A DNA stretch of 64,000 bases from Linnemannia hyalina (Eukaryota; Mortierellomycota; Mortierellomycetes; Mortierellales; Mortierellaceae). The stretch covers positions 744,001 to 808,000 of the forward strand of contig JAHRHY010000013.1 in NCBI GenBank assembly GCA_019671135.1, in the 5' to 3' direction. Under the pieces are notes generated by a model, which did no database searches, was not told the DNA's origin, and worked only from the letters and a program-made list of their open reading frames with translations. Position numbers and translations under genes: made by a program. Numbering within the stretch: position 1 is the stretch's first letter; every line of letters starts with the position of its first letter. Shown here one piece after another: positions 11,689 through 22,560 of this stretch.

Positions 11689-14600
11689 ATGCGAACGACT
11701 ACGTCTGGTCGCGCCTTTGCAAAGGTAATATCAATAATAGCGGTTCATACTTCCATCAAAGTCCCTCCTTCGCTTATGCTCTCAGATTATTATGAACCGG
11801 GGTGTTTACTGTTACCACATTGAACAGCGGATGTGGGGAGGAAAAGATCTGCATGTATTGCAAGCCAAAATGAAAAAAGGCACCCATTGAGTAGTAGTTA
11901 CATATCGTCAGCAGAATGCCTTTTACAGGATGATTGCAATTAAGATGCTTTCCCTTAGAGCCAGTCGTCCCTTCACTCGAACGTTCATCTTGACCTTCGT
12001 CGACCACCACCACCACCACCATCATCCTCACCACAACCTGCACCCAGCATAATATAAAAAAAAAGAAAAAAAAATGCATTAACCCCCTATTTTCCCACCC
12101 TCCATGGGCATCTCCATTGGAGAAGGAACCACCACTACCACTCTGTGCAGGGAAAGCAAAATGCTTGGCCTAGACCTTACCCCTCCCCCCCCACCTCCCA
12201 ACCTAACAAAAAGAAAGAGACGGCCGTCGTTGGCATTTGTTACTGCCCACGACATGTTGCGCTGTTTCCTCACTTCGGGCTTAAACCCTCGGGCCTTCCC
12301 CTGAAATTTTTGCTTTTTCCATGCGGTTTCATGTTGACGCCCAATGCATTTAGTCCTCAAACCTTTTATCCGGTCAATCGGCCGCAATGAATCCTTGTAC
12401 CCATATTTTTCTCACACACTCAGAAAAAGAAAAGACATTGTTGTTTTGAACAACTTACAGATACAGAGCTGGGAATGAGAAAGAGGATGAGGAACGGGGG
12501 GGGAGGGCCACCAGAATGTGGAAAAAGACAAAAAAGAAATGTGAATGAAGGGCATGCATAATGAGAATGAATTCATTGGTGACATTGTCAGCTGCCAAGA
12601 GTACGGATGTCTGTCTCCTTTCTTTTGCTTTCCTGCCACCTTTTGACTTCGACGGGTTTTGGATAACTGGGTAGAGCAGGAGCAGTGGGGACGTATTGGT
12701 TCGTCAGAAAAAGAAATGGATGTATTGGTCCTCGATTAGCCCCTTGAAAAAAAATACAGAAAAGAACGACAAGTGAAAAATATGAAAGGCATTTCCTCAT
12801 ATCTTTTCTTTCTTTCTCCCGCTTTGAGAGGCAAGGGATGTGGGCTATGTGAGGATACGTTCAAAAGAGAGAGATAGAGAGAAAGTGTGAAAAGGGCGAC
12901 CAAGCATCCGTCCCACTCTTTCTTGAACACTCTCCGAGTTCCTTTCTGTGCACAAACCACGGGCCACCTTGATTTGAATTCACCAATCACAGCCGAGAGA
13001 TGGTTGCTAAGCATTTTTCCAAGTCATGAACAAACGGGTACCAAATCATCGCCATTGCGTTCACTCACTGACTCTACACCTCTACGTCTACTCGACACCC
13101 TTGTATGGAAAATAGGGCATTTTTGACCTCTTCTCGACTTTGATGGTCTCCCTGCCAATCGAGAACCATAAGATCTTGTTCAGAAGCTACCCCAACAGCT
13201 TCACCGCCGAGGAGGCCATCGCCAACCTCGGTGGCCTCCAGTTCATCCAGTCCAACCGCGACACTGACCCAAAGGACCCCACCAGGATCATCACCCACGT
13301 CGTCACCACCCAGTTCTCTCTCTCCCGCGACATGGCTAAGAACCTGTGTCAAACCTTCATGGATGCCCGCCTCTTCGAAAGCGCATCCGACGCCACAAAG
13401 AGAGAGTTTCAAAACAAGGGCATCTACCAAGTCACTCCAAAAGGTGCCCACATCCTTGCCAAGTTTGTCCACCGCAACACACTGCCAGTCGAGGAAACGC
13501 GCCATATCACCTCGAATGCTACACCCAACTTGGTCTACCTGGAGCGGGCCGACGACGAGGATGCCATTATCCTGACTCAGAAGCAGGTTGACCTCATCTT
13601 CAAAAGGTTTGCCGGACCGGAGCCCAATATGTCCAAGCATGCCCACGACCCGCCATCAAACTCGTCCAGCCCTGGGGGACGCGACAGAGTTCATTCCGTA
13701 CCAGATCTTTGCAATGGAATCGAGGTCAAGGATCAGCAGCACAACTATGACGTCTATAAGCACACATTTTACGGAAAGGCTGCAGTTGAATGGCTTCTTG
13801 ATTATACCACAGTCATCAGCAAGGAAGAGGCCATTTGTATCTGTCAGGAAATGGTGACTGGAGGCTATATCGAGCAGATCGGAGAGGATCGTAATGGAGC
13901 CCAACTCTTCCGGACTGGCAACTATGCACTCTACCATTTGACCGAGACAGGACGAGCAGTGGCGGGATGGAAGAGCATTACTGGTAGCCGAGGCAGCAGC
14001 ATCAACAACGACTGGATGGATGGTAAGAACTTTCTTTTGTAAATTTGCAGCTCTTTTCTTTTCTCACTTTCTTTCTGCTGGAAAAATGCGAATATTTCCT
14101 TTTTTACCTGAATGTTGTCTGCGTCTTAAAACAAGGACAAGAGCCTTACTCATTAACGACAACCAACAAACTAATAGTCTGTGATCATGACTCCTTTGCA
14201 TTCATAGAGCGAAATGCGATCAGCGGCAAGAATGGCGCCGAGACAAAGCCCCTCTCTGTCCAGTTCAAGCTCACCGCCAACACCGCCGCCCGTTTGCCCA
14301 TCTCAACGGAGCGCGATACCGGACGGTCCATGGACGAGAACAGCATCGCCACAACCACAGCTACCCAGTACACGGATGAAACAGGCCGGGGTTCCATGCG
14401 ACGACTCTCTCAGATCCTTAATGACCCAGCCTTCCAGTTGTCTCTTTCAGAGGCGGGAGCCATGTCCAACTATGCGCCGTCTTCCGCCGGGAGGGACGTC
14501 GCTGATCTCGGGTCTGTTGCTGGGGGAACCCCAGCTATGAGCTCGTCGCAGTCGATGACGTCCAACACGACCCGCCTCAACATTATCCTCAAGAATTCGA

Positions 14601-17231
14601 CCCTTCGAGACCTTTTCAAGAACTTTTTGAAGCAAAACATCTGCGAAGAGAACCTCTCGTTTTACCTAGAGGTCATCGACTACAAATCCCGCTTCAACTC
14701 CCTCATCAACTCGACCCGTTCCTACAACCCTTCGCTTGCCGGTCAGGATTACCCACCAACTCTTCGCGAACTTGAGAAGCAAATATGTACTCAAGCATTC
14801 GCCATCTTTGAGACTTACTTGGTCGCTCACGCACCCCGCGAGGTCAACCTCCCATCCCACATGCGCCTGGATATCACAGCCTACATGCAAGCAGTCATCC
14901 ATAACATGGCGTCGGTCAGTATTGATCGACAACGGGTGTCTCCTCTCACCCCTGGGTCACCCCCTGGTGAGACTTTGGATGGTGACCGGACGTACCAAGA
15001 GTTGATTCACATGTCCTTATTCGACCAAATCCACGACCACATCTTCCGATTGATGTCGACCGACTCTGTACCAAAGTTCACGAGGACTGACAAGTACCGC
15101 GAGGTCATGATGAACAGGGTCAAGCAAGGCACCAGCACTTCGAGCTCGGTCTCTTCGACCTCGCCTCCCGTCACTGGCAGCGGAGATGGTAGTGCCTCGA
15201 ACGGCAATGGCAGTACCAGTGGGGGTGGAAGTGGTGGGAACGGAGCCCGATCACCGACGCTTGGATCCAGTCGAAACGAAGGTGAGAGCAAGACAGCAGA
15301 GTTGAGACGATAAAGTTGATTCTCTTTGCAACACTCCGCCAGACGGGCAGGGAGCGTCCCCACACACCGCACACTCGCGGACTCTTACAAACATTAAGGG
15401 AATACTGGTTGGGAAGAACACTTGGAGGGGCACGAGAGCGAAAACACCGGGTTGGGTATATACCAAAGCGCGTCACGGACACTCTACACCAACCAACTCA
15501 ACACAATGCAAGTTCGACATCTACTTTTTTTATTTATTCATCGGCCCTTTTTTTCTTTTTCTTTTTTCCCCTTCCTATACGCGCTCCTCCAACCATAATC
15601 ATAATTAAAACGACATCTTTTACGCCTGAACGACATGGGTGCCTTATCTTCCAGTGACGCTCGCAGCCTGACGGATCAACCCACAAGAGGACGTTTATTT
15701 CGGACGCGTGTTCAAGAGAATGGGACCCCAACAAGTGCGGTGACAAGAAAGATACCCAGTCGACAGAGCAAAGGGGAGGGCCAAAAAGAATCAGGAGGTG
15801 GAGAGAGAGAGGGAGAGAGGCCCAACATGTCGGTTACCACACACCTCCTCTTCTCCATGAAAAGTCATTAAAAAAAGGAGGGATTGATTGGAATCAAAAC
15901 GTGTTGATGTGGTTGTTGAATTCGGAAGCTAACATACGTGGGACATGCAATGCTTTGTCAACCTGATGGTATTGTCATCAACACATACGTATTGGAGTAT
16001 ATGTCCCTGTACTAATCTGCCTTTATAACTCCCTCCTCACGCCTTGGGTGATTACTCGGCAGCCGAGAGATCCAGCATCCGTAGGTCACTTTCAATTGGT
16101 GGATTTAATCGCGCCCACAACAACCACTCCACAACCGATTTGCTAGACAGTTTACCAAAGACGTCTTCGACGACAGTGCCATCGTTATCTCCCTCCTCTC
16201 ACCCTGCACCTAGCGCATCCCCAACATCAGCCGAGCTTGGTGGATCCATTCCACGGTCGCGATCTTCCACAGGCATCGGACTGCCTCCAAAGTATGGATC
16301 AGGATACTCGGCGTCATCTTCTCCCTCTTCTGGTGGTTCGGTACTCGGTCATTCTAACAACCAACATCTTTGGGCGTCTTCTCGGCATCGATCCGTCTCT
16401 AATTCGGGACCTCTTCCTAGCAATGGAGCGACATCTGGATCCAGTCATGGAAACCGCTCCTCTGTCATCTCTTCCCCTTCCCAAGGACTTGTCTATCCTT
16501 CTTACTCAGAGTCAAACACAGCTTCCAAACAGCAACAGCAGCCACAACACAACTCACCCCAACAACGTCAGAGTGCAGGATCTTCCGCCTCGCTCATGGA
16601 GATCTATGCTCAGCAACAACAACTCCAACAATACTCCAATCAGAGAGCACAGTTGTCGCCAACGCAAGTTCAGCAGATGTACATTATGCGCAACTCTCGC
16701 TCTAACTCCTCGCTGACATCTGCCGCTACCGCTGTTGCTGAAATTTCTCCCACAACTACAGCAGGAACACCAGGAGCAATACCATTACCAGGCGTAATTG
16801 GAACCGCGTCAACAATATCTGATACCGCCGTCTTGGGACATGACACGGACCAGCCCCCCATGTCTCCCAAGGACGACTCTTCAATGTCGTTGCCCTTGAC
16901 AACACGACAAGTCACCGTCATGTTCGAGTCGACTTCGTTCTCTGTCCAGGATCCCAGTCATCCAAACTACATCGGTAATAAGACCTCAACAGCACAGGCA
17001 CTTGTGCCTACGCCAACAAGCCCAGTAACACCAACAGGCGCTGGTTCGGTGGCGTCCCTTCCATTGCTGGTCTCTACAGCATCCTCCTTCTCATCAACCC
17101 CGATGGGTGTGCCCTCACCTTCTTTCCCAGGGAAATACCCTGGCAGCGCCACTCCAAACAACACTATCCACAACGGTGGTAACAAAAGGCTCAACGACGC
17201 TAAGCCTCTCCCAATCGACTCATCCATGTAA
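11689..17231 (+). CDS. DEP-RGS regulator of G-protein signalling (FlbA/Sst2 type), probably with Ser/Gln-rich tail
   Basis: Exons 11689-11724, 13116-14022, 14208-15281 and 16063-17231 give 1061 residues. The start exon encodes MRTTTSGRAFAK and joins in phase to GIFDLFSTLMVSLP, rebuilding the conserved FlbA N-terminus (GRPFTK..DLFSTLMVSLP) across a 1391-nt intron. DEP-type segments lie at about residues 15-110 and 205-300. The RGS domain, about 440-615, begins TLRDLFKNFLKQNICEENL. Such proteins speed GTP hydrolysis by a G-alpha subunit and are membrane-recruited via DEP. The last junction is less sure: donor GAAG|GTGAGA at 15282 is phase-compatible with acceptor 16062, the first AG after a TACTAAT branch-site-like motif near 16010, and the downstream frame has no early ATG. 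Without that splice the protein stops at 15313 (682 residues). Tail: Ser/Thr/Pro/Gln-rich, no domain. Confidence 0.72.
11725..13115 (+). other. Exceptionally long first intron of the RGS gene (1391 nt)
   Basis: Donor AAAG|GTAATA follows the 12-codon first exon; acceptor AATAG precedes GGC ATT TTT. Other introns in this window are mostly 80-200 nt. No internal exon with a supporting frame was found. The inference rests on restoring the conserved FlbA-type N-terminus with exactly the family spacing between GR-x-F and DLFSTLMVSL. Confidence 0.65.
16063..17231 (+). other. Ser/Thr/Pro/Gln-rich terminal exon (RGS tail, or separate gene)
   Basis: An open frame of about 389 codons ending with TAA at 17231. 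Its first in-frame ATG lies about 180 codons in, so it needs an upstream exon. It contains QQQQ and poly-Ser stretches and one more ordered-looking segment, TTRQVTVMFESTSFSVQD, around 16900-16950. I treat it as the last exon of the RGS gene. An alternative is a separate gene starting at ATG 15635 (MGALSSS, an N-myristoylation-like start) with an unrecognised donor. Confidence 0.55.
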
Positions 17232-17567
17232 TTACCGACAACTAGTGCAAAGAAAAACATCCGTCATCGATAGCTTGTGGGCGGTGTTTTGTTTGAATAG
17301 AACAAAAGTATCATTAGCAGAAAATATGCCCTTTCTCTCTATTTTTGTTAAAAACCATAATCGAGCGAATAAACATAATCTTGGTGGCAAACGTGGCAGC
17401 AACGCCACCTATCAGTAAGTCCTTTGCACCCCACCTTCGCCTACTGCTTTTTCTTTTCTCATTGTTCATTCCTACATCCCGACATCCCTACATACTTTTC
17501 TTTTGTTCATTCACCTTCCTCCCCTTTCATTCACATTCCCACTCTCACACACAACTTTTTCATCAGG
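17232..17567. other. Spacer and leader of the F-box gene
   Basis: Non-coding and C/T-rich in its right half. The 25 bp or so before the ATG, ending in TCATCAGG, recur before both decayed F-box copies downstream, which marks the border of the duplicated unit. Confidence 0.6.
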
Positions 17568-19667
17568 ATGTCAACACCTGCATGCAGCAAGTTCTTCTCG
17601 GTTCCTGAGCTCGTCGAACAACTCGGCCCCTTCTTGCGCCCACACGACCTTGCCCAGTTACTCCGAACGAGTCGAAGCCTCTACGCCGCAACAGTACTAC
17701 ACTTTTGGCGACATGTCGACCTGGAAGACGACCACCGGGTCGACCAGCTTATCACCTCGCCCGCAGCCCTTGATGCTCTGGTCAAGAACGCGCCCTTTAT
17801 TCACTCTCTCAAGGCTGGATTCATCTTCGTGTCGTACTACTTTGAAGGCGTGACCCGTTTTCTGGACGAGCAAGAGCAGGAAGATGAGGAGGACGAGTCG
17901 ACACCGCGACTTCTTATTACCTCCAATACTCGCATCAAAAGGCCACCCTGGCTACCAAAGCCGGTTACTCAAACCCCACAGGCTCGATCATTGCCACCCA
18001 TGACTCGACTCACCCAGCTGGACATATGTTTCGACCGAAGGTACCGGGGGGTCCAGTTCGACAACGCGATGCGCATCCATAGCGCCGTCTCGATGCATTT
18101 ACCTTTGGCGTGGTTAATGACCCTCAACACTACTGGACTGGCACGTGTCACTTTCCGCCACATACAATATACCCTCCAGCCTCTGGAACTACGTTGTCTG
18201 GCCCGATCACTCTCCAAGCTGACGAACCTTACCCATTTCAAGACCGAGATGTCTGCAGGGAGCATTAGTGAATTGTGGCTGACTCCACCTATGGTCCCTC
18301 TACTCTTCTTTGCGTTTCCAACATCGGTGGTCTCAATCAAGATGGAGGCCCATGTCAGGTCTTGGTTTGACGGCGATGCCGAGGAACTCGAGTTGAGGAC
18401 CGTGCAGAGGGCGGCTGCCGAGCAGTTGGACGAGGGAGAGGGGCAGCGCAGCAGGACACCATCATTGGATTGGGCTGAGGGCGATTTGATGACTCGTGAA
18501 GAACCTCTGGAGAACCTCAAGGAATTGGAGCTGCCTACCAGCTCGGCGCGATACAGTGGGCATGATCTCAGCAGGATCATGAAGCACTGCCCTGCGTTAG
18601 AGGCTTGGTATATCCCTAGGTTTGACGACGATGTAGGAGCCGAGGCTCTTTGCCGGACGATTCGAGAGACGGTGCATCAACAACATGGACAAGGACAGGC
18701 ATCGCGGTATCTTCGTCACCTGAGATCCAATCGGAGACGTCTAATTCCAAACTTTTATCACGGTGAGGGCTGGGTCCGTGTTTTGAACTCTTTGCCGGAT
18801 CAACATGTGGAGTCGGTGGATTTTGATCAGTACCTGGATTCTTACCCCGACAAGTTTATTCCTGCGCTGCTTCGACATTCTGAGGTCCTTCGATCGGTCG
18901 TCCTCAAGAACTCGCATAGGATTGGGAGCAGAACTGTGGCGACGATCCTGGTACAGTGTCATGGACTGGAGACGTTCCGGGCAACCATGCCCAAGGAGGA
19001 TGCTGGGAGGGGGTTTGTGGCTCTTGCGTTGAACGATGCGATTGAGAGGGCGTGGGTCTGTACGAGGATCAAGAGTTTGCGGTTCACGGTGGACTTGGCT
19101 GTGCAGGAATACTCTGGGTCTGGGACGGCTGGGAGAAGTGGTGGTGGTGGTGGTGGTGGCAGTAGCGGGCGAGCAGCAGACATGAGCAGCTTCCTCAATG
19201 TCAAACAACCACCCAAGGAGTACTGGACAAAATTGGAGGTGTTTTACTCTCAGTTGGGCAAGTTGGTGGAGTTGGAGGATTTGGAGATATTTGTCGCGCC
19301 GCCACCAATGAGGACGACGGAGAATGTGGTTCCTGTGTTCATGAACACGGCATCACACTCTCTCCGGTCGTTGACGGGTTTGCTCTCGCTAGAGGAGGAA
19401 GACAAGGAGACCGGAAAACGCGGTTTCTTGTCGCTGCTTGGAGGCTTGAAGAAATTGAGGGTGGTGCAAGGGTGTTTTCGAACGGGGACAGTCGAGACAA
19501 TCGGGACGTTTGGAGAGCGTGAGGCTGAGTGGATCTTGGAGAATTGGCCTGCGCTGGAGGCAATTGAGTTTCTGCCAGAGTGGTATGGGTCCCTGGAAGG
19601 GTTTTCAATGCCTAAGCCGTTGAAGGGTTTGCACGAAAAGAAACCAGACTTGAAGCTGTCTCTATAG
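17568..19667 (+). CDS. F-box-like protein with leucine-rich C-terminal region
   Basis: Single exon, ATG at 17568, 699 residues. Residues about 5-50 (FFSVPELVEQLGPFLRPHDLAQLLRTS, read in two parts) match the F-box pattern: Leu/Pro-rich helix, then L..L..SR.LY and W at the end. Such proteins recruit targets to SCF ubiquitin ligases through Skp1; the rest, with repeated L..L.L spacing, is the likely substrate-binding solenoid. There is an acidic run (EQEQEDEEDE) near residue 105 and a Gly/Ser loop around 520-535. The same family recurs as a deleted mini-copy at 20175 and an inverted pseudogene ending at 21820, so this is the surviving full-length member of a local array. AATAAA lies at 19736, 69 nt after the stop. 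Substrate unknown. Confidence 0.88.
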   Translation: MSTPACSKFFSVPELVEQLGPFLRPHDLAQLLRTSRSLYAATVLHFWRHVDLEDDHRVDQLITSPAALDALVKNAPFIHSLKAGFIFVSYYFEGVTRFLDEQEQEDEEDESTPRLLITSNTRIKRPPWLPKPVTQTPQARSLPPMTRLTQLDICFDRRYRGVQFDNAMRIHSAVSMHLPLAWLMTLNTTGLARVTFRHIQYTLQPLELRCLARSLSKLTNLTHFKTEMSAGSISELWLTPPMVPLLFFAFPTSVVSIKMEAHVRSWFDGDAEELELRTVQRAAAEQLDEGEGQRSRTPSLDWAEGDLMTREEPLENLKELELPTSSARYSGHDLSRIMKHCPALEAWYIPRFDDDVGAEALCRTIRETVHQQHGQGQASRYLRHLRSNRRRLIPNFYHGEGWVRVLNSLPDQHVESVDFDQYLDSYPDKFIPALLRHSEVLRSVVLKNSHRIGSRTVATILVQCHGLETFRATMPKEDAGRGFVALALNDAIERAWVCTRIKSLRFTVDLAVQEYSGSGTAGRSGGGGGGGSSGRAADMSSFLNVKQPPKEYWTKLEVFYSQLGKLVELEDLEIFVAPPPMRTTENVVPVFMNTASHSLRSLTGLLSLEEEDKETGKRGFLSLLGGLKKLRVVQGCFRTGTVETIGTFGEREAEWILENWPALEAIEFLPEWYGSLEGFSMPKPLKGLHEKKPDLKLSL

Positions 19668-19735
19668 ATAACATGATTTTCTGTTTCTCGTGTTCGCCTT
19701 TTCGTGTCCTTGAAACAACTAACTTATGAGCGAAA

Positions 19736-19741
19736 AATAAA
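19736..19741 (+). terminator. Probable poly(A) signal of the F-box gene
   Basis: Canonical AATAAA 69 nt past the F-box stop codon. Confidence 0.5.
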
Positions 19742-20174
19742 CAGATTTCGCATTGAAAGTCAACCATCCATTAGACCGAAAAAGTGTGGTTTTTTTTCTA
19801 CTTTCCCTTTTCTATTTTAGCACAACGAATGGAAGAAAACAACCTGTTGATTACGACAGAGTGTGGAGGACGGTCCGGGAAATATGATTACACGTTTATG
19901 AAAGCTAAAAAAAGGGAAAGACGATAAAGAAGTTCCGTTTGGTTGCCAGCTGTCTTATCAAGGGGAGGCAATCTAGCACCGCGAAAAAAGCTGTTTGGTG
20001 GCAGAAGATGAAACGCAAAACGCTACCTAGCCAACCTTGTCCACCTATGTCGCCGCTCAGTACACTTCTTCCTTTGCCCTTCTTTACTCATTCACCTGAA
20101 TCGCCTTTCTCTCTCTCTTTTCATTCAACCTTTCATCCCCCCCACACACACACAACTCTTTCACTTTCGTCAGG
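19742..20174. other. Spacer upstream of the F-box mini-copy
   Basis: No gene seen. From about 20060 it is C/T-rich and ends in CACACACAACTCTTTCACTTTCGTCAGG, in two parts alignable to the leader of the intact F-box gene, so the copy kept its promoter-proximal sequence. Confidence 0.5.
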
Positions 20175-20351
20175 ATGTCGTCACCACCGGCCCCCACTGG
20201 ATTTTTGCACCACCTGGCGGGGCTGAAGAAACTGAAAGACCTGTGTGGATTAGTGCGGACGAATATCTCTGGGACCGTCGAGTGGTTCGGGCAAGCAGAG
20301 GTTGATTGGATCTTTGACAACTGGACCGCGCTTCGGGAGGCAGAGCTGTGA
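20175..20351 (+). CDS. 58-residue internally deleted F-box paralogue (mini-gene or relic)
   Basis: ATG at 20175 with the same GTCAGG-ATGTC context as the full-length gene, then MSSPPAPT, then directly a C-terminal segment. TGFLHHLAGLKKLKDL and VDWIFDNWTALREAE align to RGFLSLLGGLKKLRVV and AEWILENWPALEAIE of the 699-residue neighbour. About 600 internal residues, including the F-box, are missing. The frame is intact from ATG to TGA. It cannot bind Skp1 through an F-box. It is either a dead fragment or a short decoy-like protein; I favour a relic, but the conserved leader means it may be transcribed. Confidence 0.6.
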   Translation: MSSPPAPTGFLHHLAGLKKLKDLCGLVRTNISGTVEWFGQAEVDWIFDNWTALREAEL

Positions 20352-20589
20352 GCTCCGCATTACGAGCGACAAGCACCTCCTTTACCACCACATCTTATCT
20401 GGCTTTAAACACAGCGCCCGATGAAAGTTACTCCAGATAGGTCTTTCAACAACCACATTCACTTCGACGACTAATGGCCCGCCCAAAAGCACCAAAACGA
20501 ATTTGCTCCGCATGATAAATAAAGGGATTTTATTACTCTCGAGCCATCTTCAATTTTATTCTTTTCCTGCAATCTGGAACTCTTTTACC

Positions 20590-21820
20590 CGCGCGTCCCT
20601 CGCGTCCAAAAACTCAATCACCTCCAAGACAGATCCGGCAAGGATTGATTCGTGTATGGCAACCCTCTCTGCGGCTGCGCAACAAATAACTCCATTACTA
20701 CCTCCAACCTAGTCAGCATCCCCAGTTGCGAGTAAAACATATTCAGTTTCGTCCAGTGTTCTCTCAGTTGTTGATGAAGCTCTGCCTGTTCATCTACGCC
20801 TCTTCTTCCTCTTCCTTCATTGATAGCAAATCTAGGGTCGTACTGCGTCGGTGGCTAAACCGTGATCCGAAGATCATTGATTCCCTCACAAATCCACTCC
20901 TGCTCCATCGTCATCCAGGTCAAGAACTAACGGCCAACCATACGACCCCATCACCTAAAACGTCTCCAACCCACAACACCGCCTCAGGATGGCCGCCAGA
21001 GTCTTGCTCTCAATCACCTGCGATTTCTGGAAGACAATCGACCGGAGGACTTGACAATGTCAAAGAAGCGCAAGAGCAAAAATGTCAGGAATGATATCCC
21101 GAGCCCTGTCAAAAATTGTCGACTCGACCTGTTGCTCCGGCAATTCGTCCATGACACCCTCTTCGCAAAGTTCCTGGCTATCAGGTGGCGAATCCCAGCG
21201 GTCGTCACTCCTCGTTCATTGCAATCCTACTGTTCATGACGGTGAGGTTGATGCAGCGCCTCTCGAATAGTCTTGGCCATGGTCGCGCCTGGAGTATCGT
21301 CCAAAAGACAAGGCACATCCCAGGTTTCCAGAACTGGGCAACTCCTCAAAAACTGGTGTATCTGACTTGCAGTGTATCCCAAAGCTGAACTGGGCAACGA
21401 CGAGGTCTGTGGGGTTTGAGTAACCGCTTTTGGCAGCCAAGGCGGCATTCGGATGCGAGTATTTGGTGTTGGCAAGAGGTCGCGGTGTCGACTCATCCTT
21501 CTCTTCCTTCCGCTACTGCTCGTCCAGAAAACGGGGTTACGCCTTTGAAGTAGTATCACACAAAGACGAATCCAGCCTTAGGGGTGCGGATAAAGGTTGT
21601 GTTTTGGGCCAGGCACCATGGGCAGCGAGTGAGTTGATAAGTTGATCGACCCGATGGTCGTCTTCCAGGCCAACCTGTCGCCGAAAGTGTATCGCTGTAG
21701 CACCGTAGAGACTTTGACTCGCCCTGAGTAGCTGGGCAAGGTCGTGTGGGCGCAAGAATGGGCCGAGTTGTTGACGAGCTCAGGAACCGAGAAGAATTTG
21801 CTGCCTGCAGGTGTTGACAT
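20590..21820 (-). pseudogene. Inverted, frameshifted and deleted F-box pseudogene
   Basis: On the minus strand the ATG at 21818-21820 begins MSTPAGSKFFSVPELV, nearly identical to MSTPACSKFFSVPELV of the intact gene, then a one-base deletion (about 21770) breaks the frame. In the next frame LRPHDLAQLL-RASQSLYGAT and DDHRVDQLI continue the match, then TRIRMPPWLPKAVTQTPQ, then CPVLETWDVP. A stop interrupts the segment matching EVLRSVVLKNS (about 21050). EHWTKLNMFYSQLG near 20750 matches EYWTKLEVFYSQLG, and a last scrap near 20620 matches the extreme C-terminus. Several middle segments are missing. Nucleotide identity over the first 200 bp is high by eye, so the duplication looks fairly recent. 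No functional product is expected. Confidence 0.85.
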
Positions 21821-22560
21821 CCTAATGAGAGAGAAGTTTCGTGTGCGAATGGGGGAGGTTGAATGGGCAGAGAACCCTAGAATGAAAGGACCTTACAATT
21901 TGCCTACCCCTTAACGGTTATTGTGTTTGTGGTCGCAAAGCAAAAGGCAATTGAGTTTTTTTAGGAGAGTAGAGCAAAGGGGCGGAGCAAGCAGAGAACC
22001 AAGAAGCAATGTCACCGAGACACTTCAATTGCGGCGTGTGGTGGCAAACTAAAAACTTTAATCAGTCTTGGTCCCTGTCTTAGTTCCGTCCCATTTTTAG
22101 ACCTTTTTGACACCCACTCAACCAAGTCCCAAAGAACAAAGCGGCGCAGGTCCTCTTGGACCTTGAGGAGCTCACTTCAACTGGAGTTCGACTTGACCAC
22201 ACCCTTCTTCTCTCCCCCTCCTCCTTCCCCGAGCACAACAATAACAAGAATCTTTTACCATCCTCCAATAAACCACTTCCACAATCCTCCCTCGACTCTG
22301 TCCCACATCATCACCACGACCAGACTACTGCGCCAATCCCCAATCTCCAATTCATTTCATTCCAACCCAGTCCATCGACCTTCACTGTTCCATCGCGTTC
22401 TCTCCACTTCCGCTCTCGCCTCTCTCGCCTCTCCTTCTTACTCTTGCGTCCGAAAGCTATAAAAGGACTCGCGTATCTTCCTTGTCGTCTCTTCTCAACA
22501 ACAGCAACAAAAACAACAGCTAGTCAGCAGCAAGCAACTCCACCTTCACCAACAACAACC
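21821..22560. other. Divergent spacer between F-box pseudogene and PARG gene
   Basis: The left part is the former promoter of the inverted pseudogene (its leader resembles that of the intact copy). The right part is the PARG promoter: CCAAT-poor and C/T-rich with a clear TATA box at 22458. Confidence 0.6.
22458..22465 (+). promoter_or_regulatory. TATA box of the PARG gene
   Basis: TATAAAAG, 96 nt before the ATG at 22561, followed by an A/C-rich leader with CAACA repeats. Confidence 0.6.

Noticed and set aside
13140..13145. ATG at 13143 as the start of the RGS protein
   Set aside because: The conserved DLFSTL block lies just upstream in frame and the GR-x-F motif is found in a separate exon at 11689.
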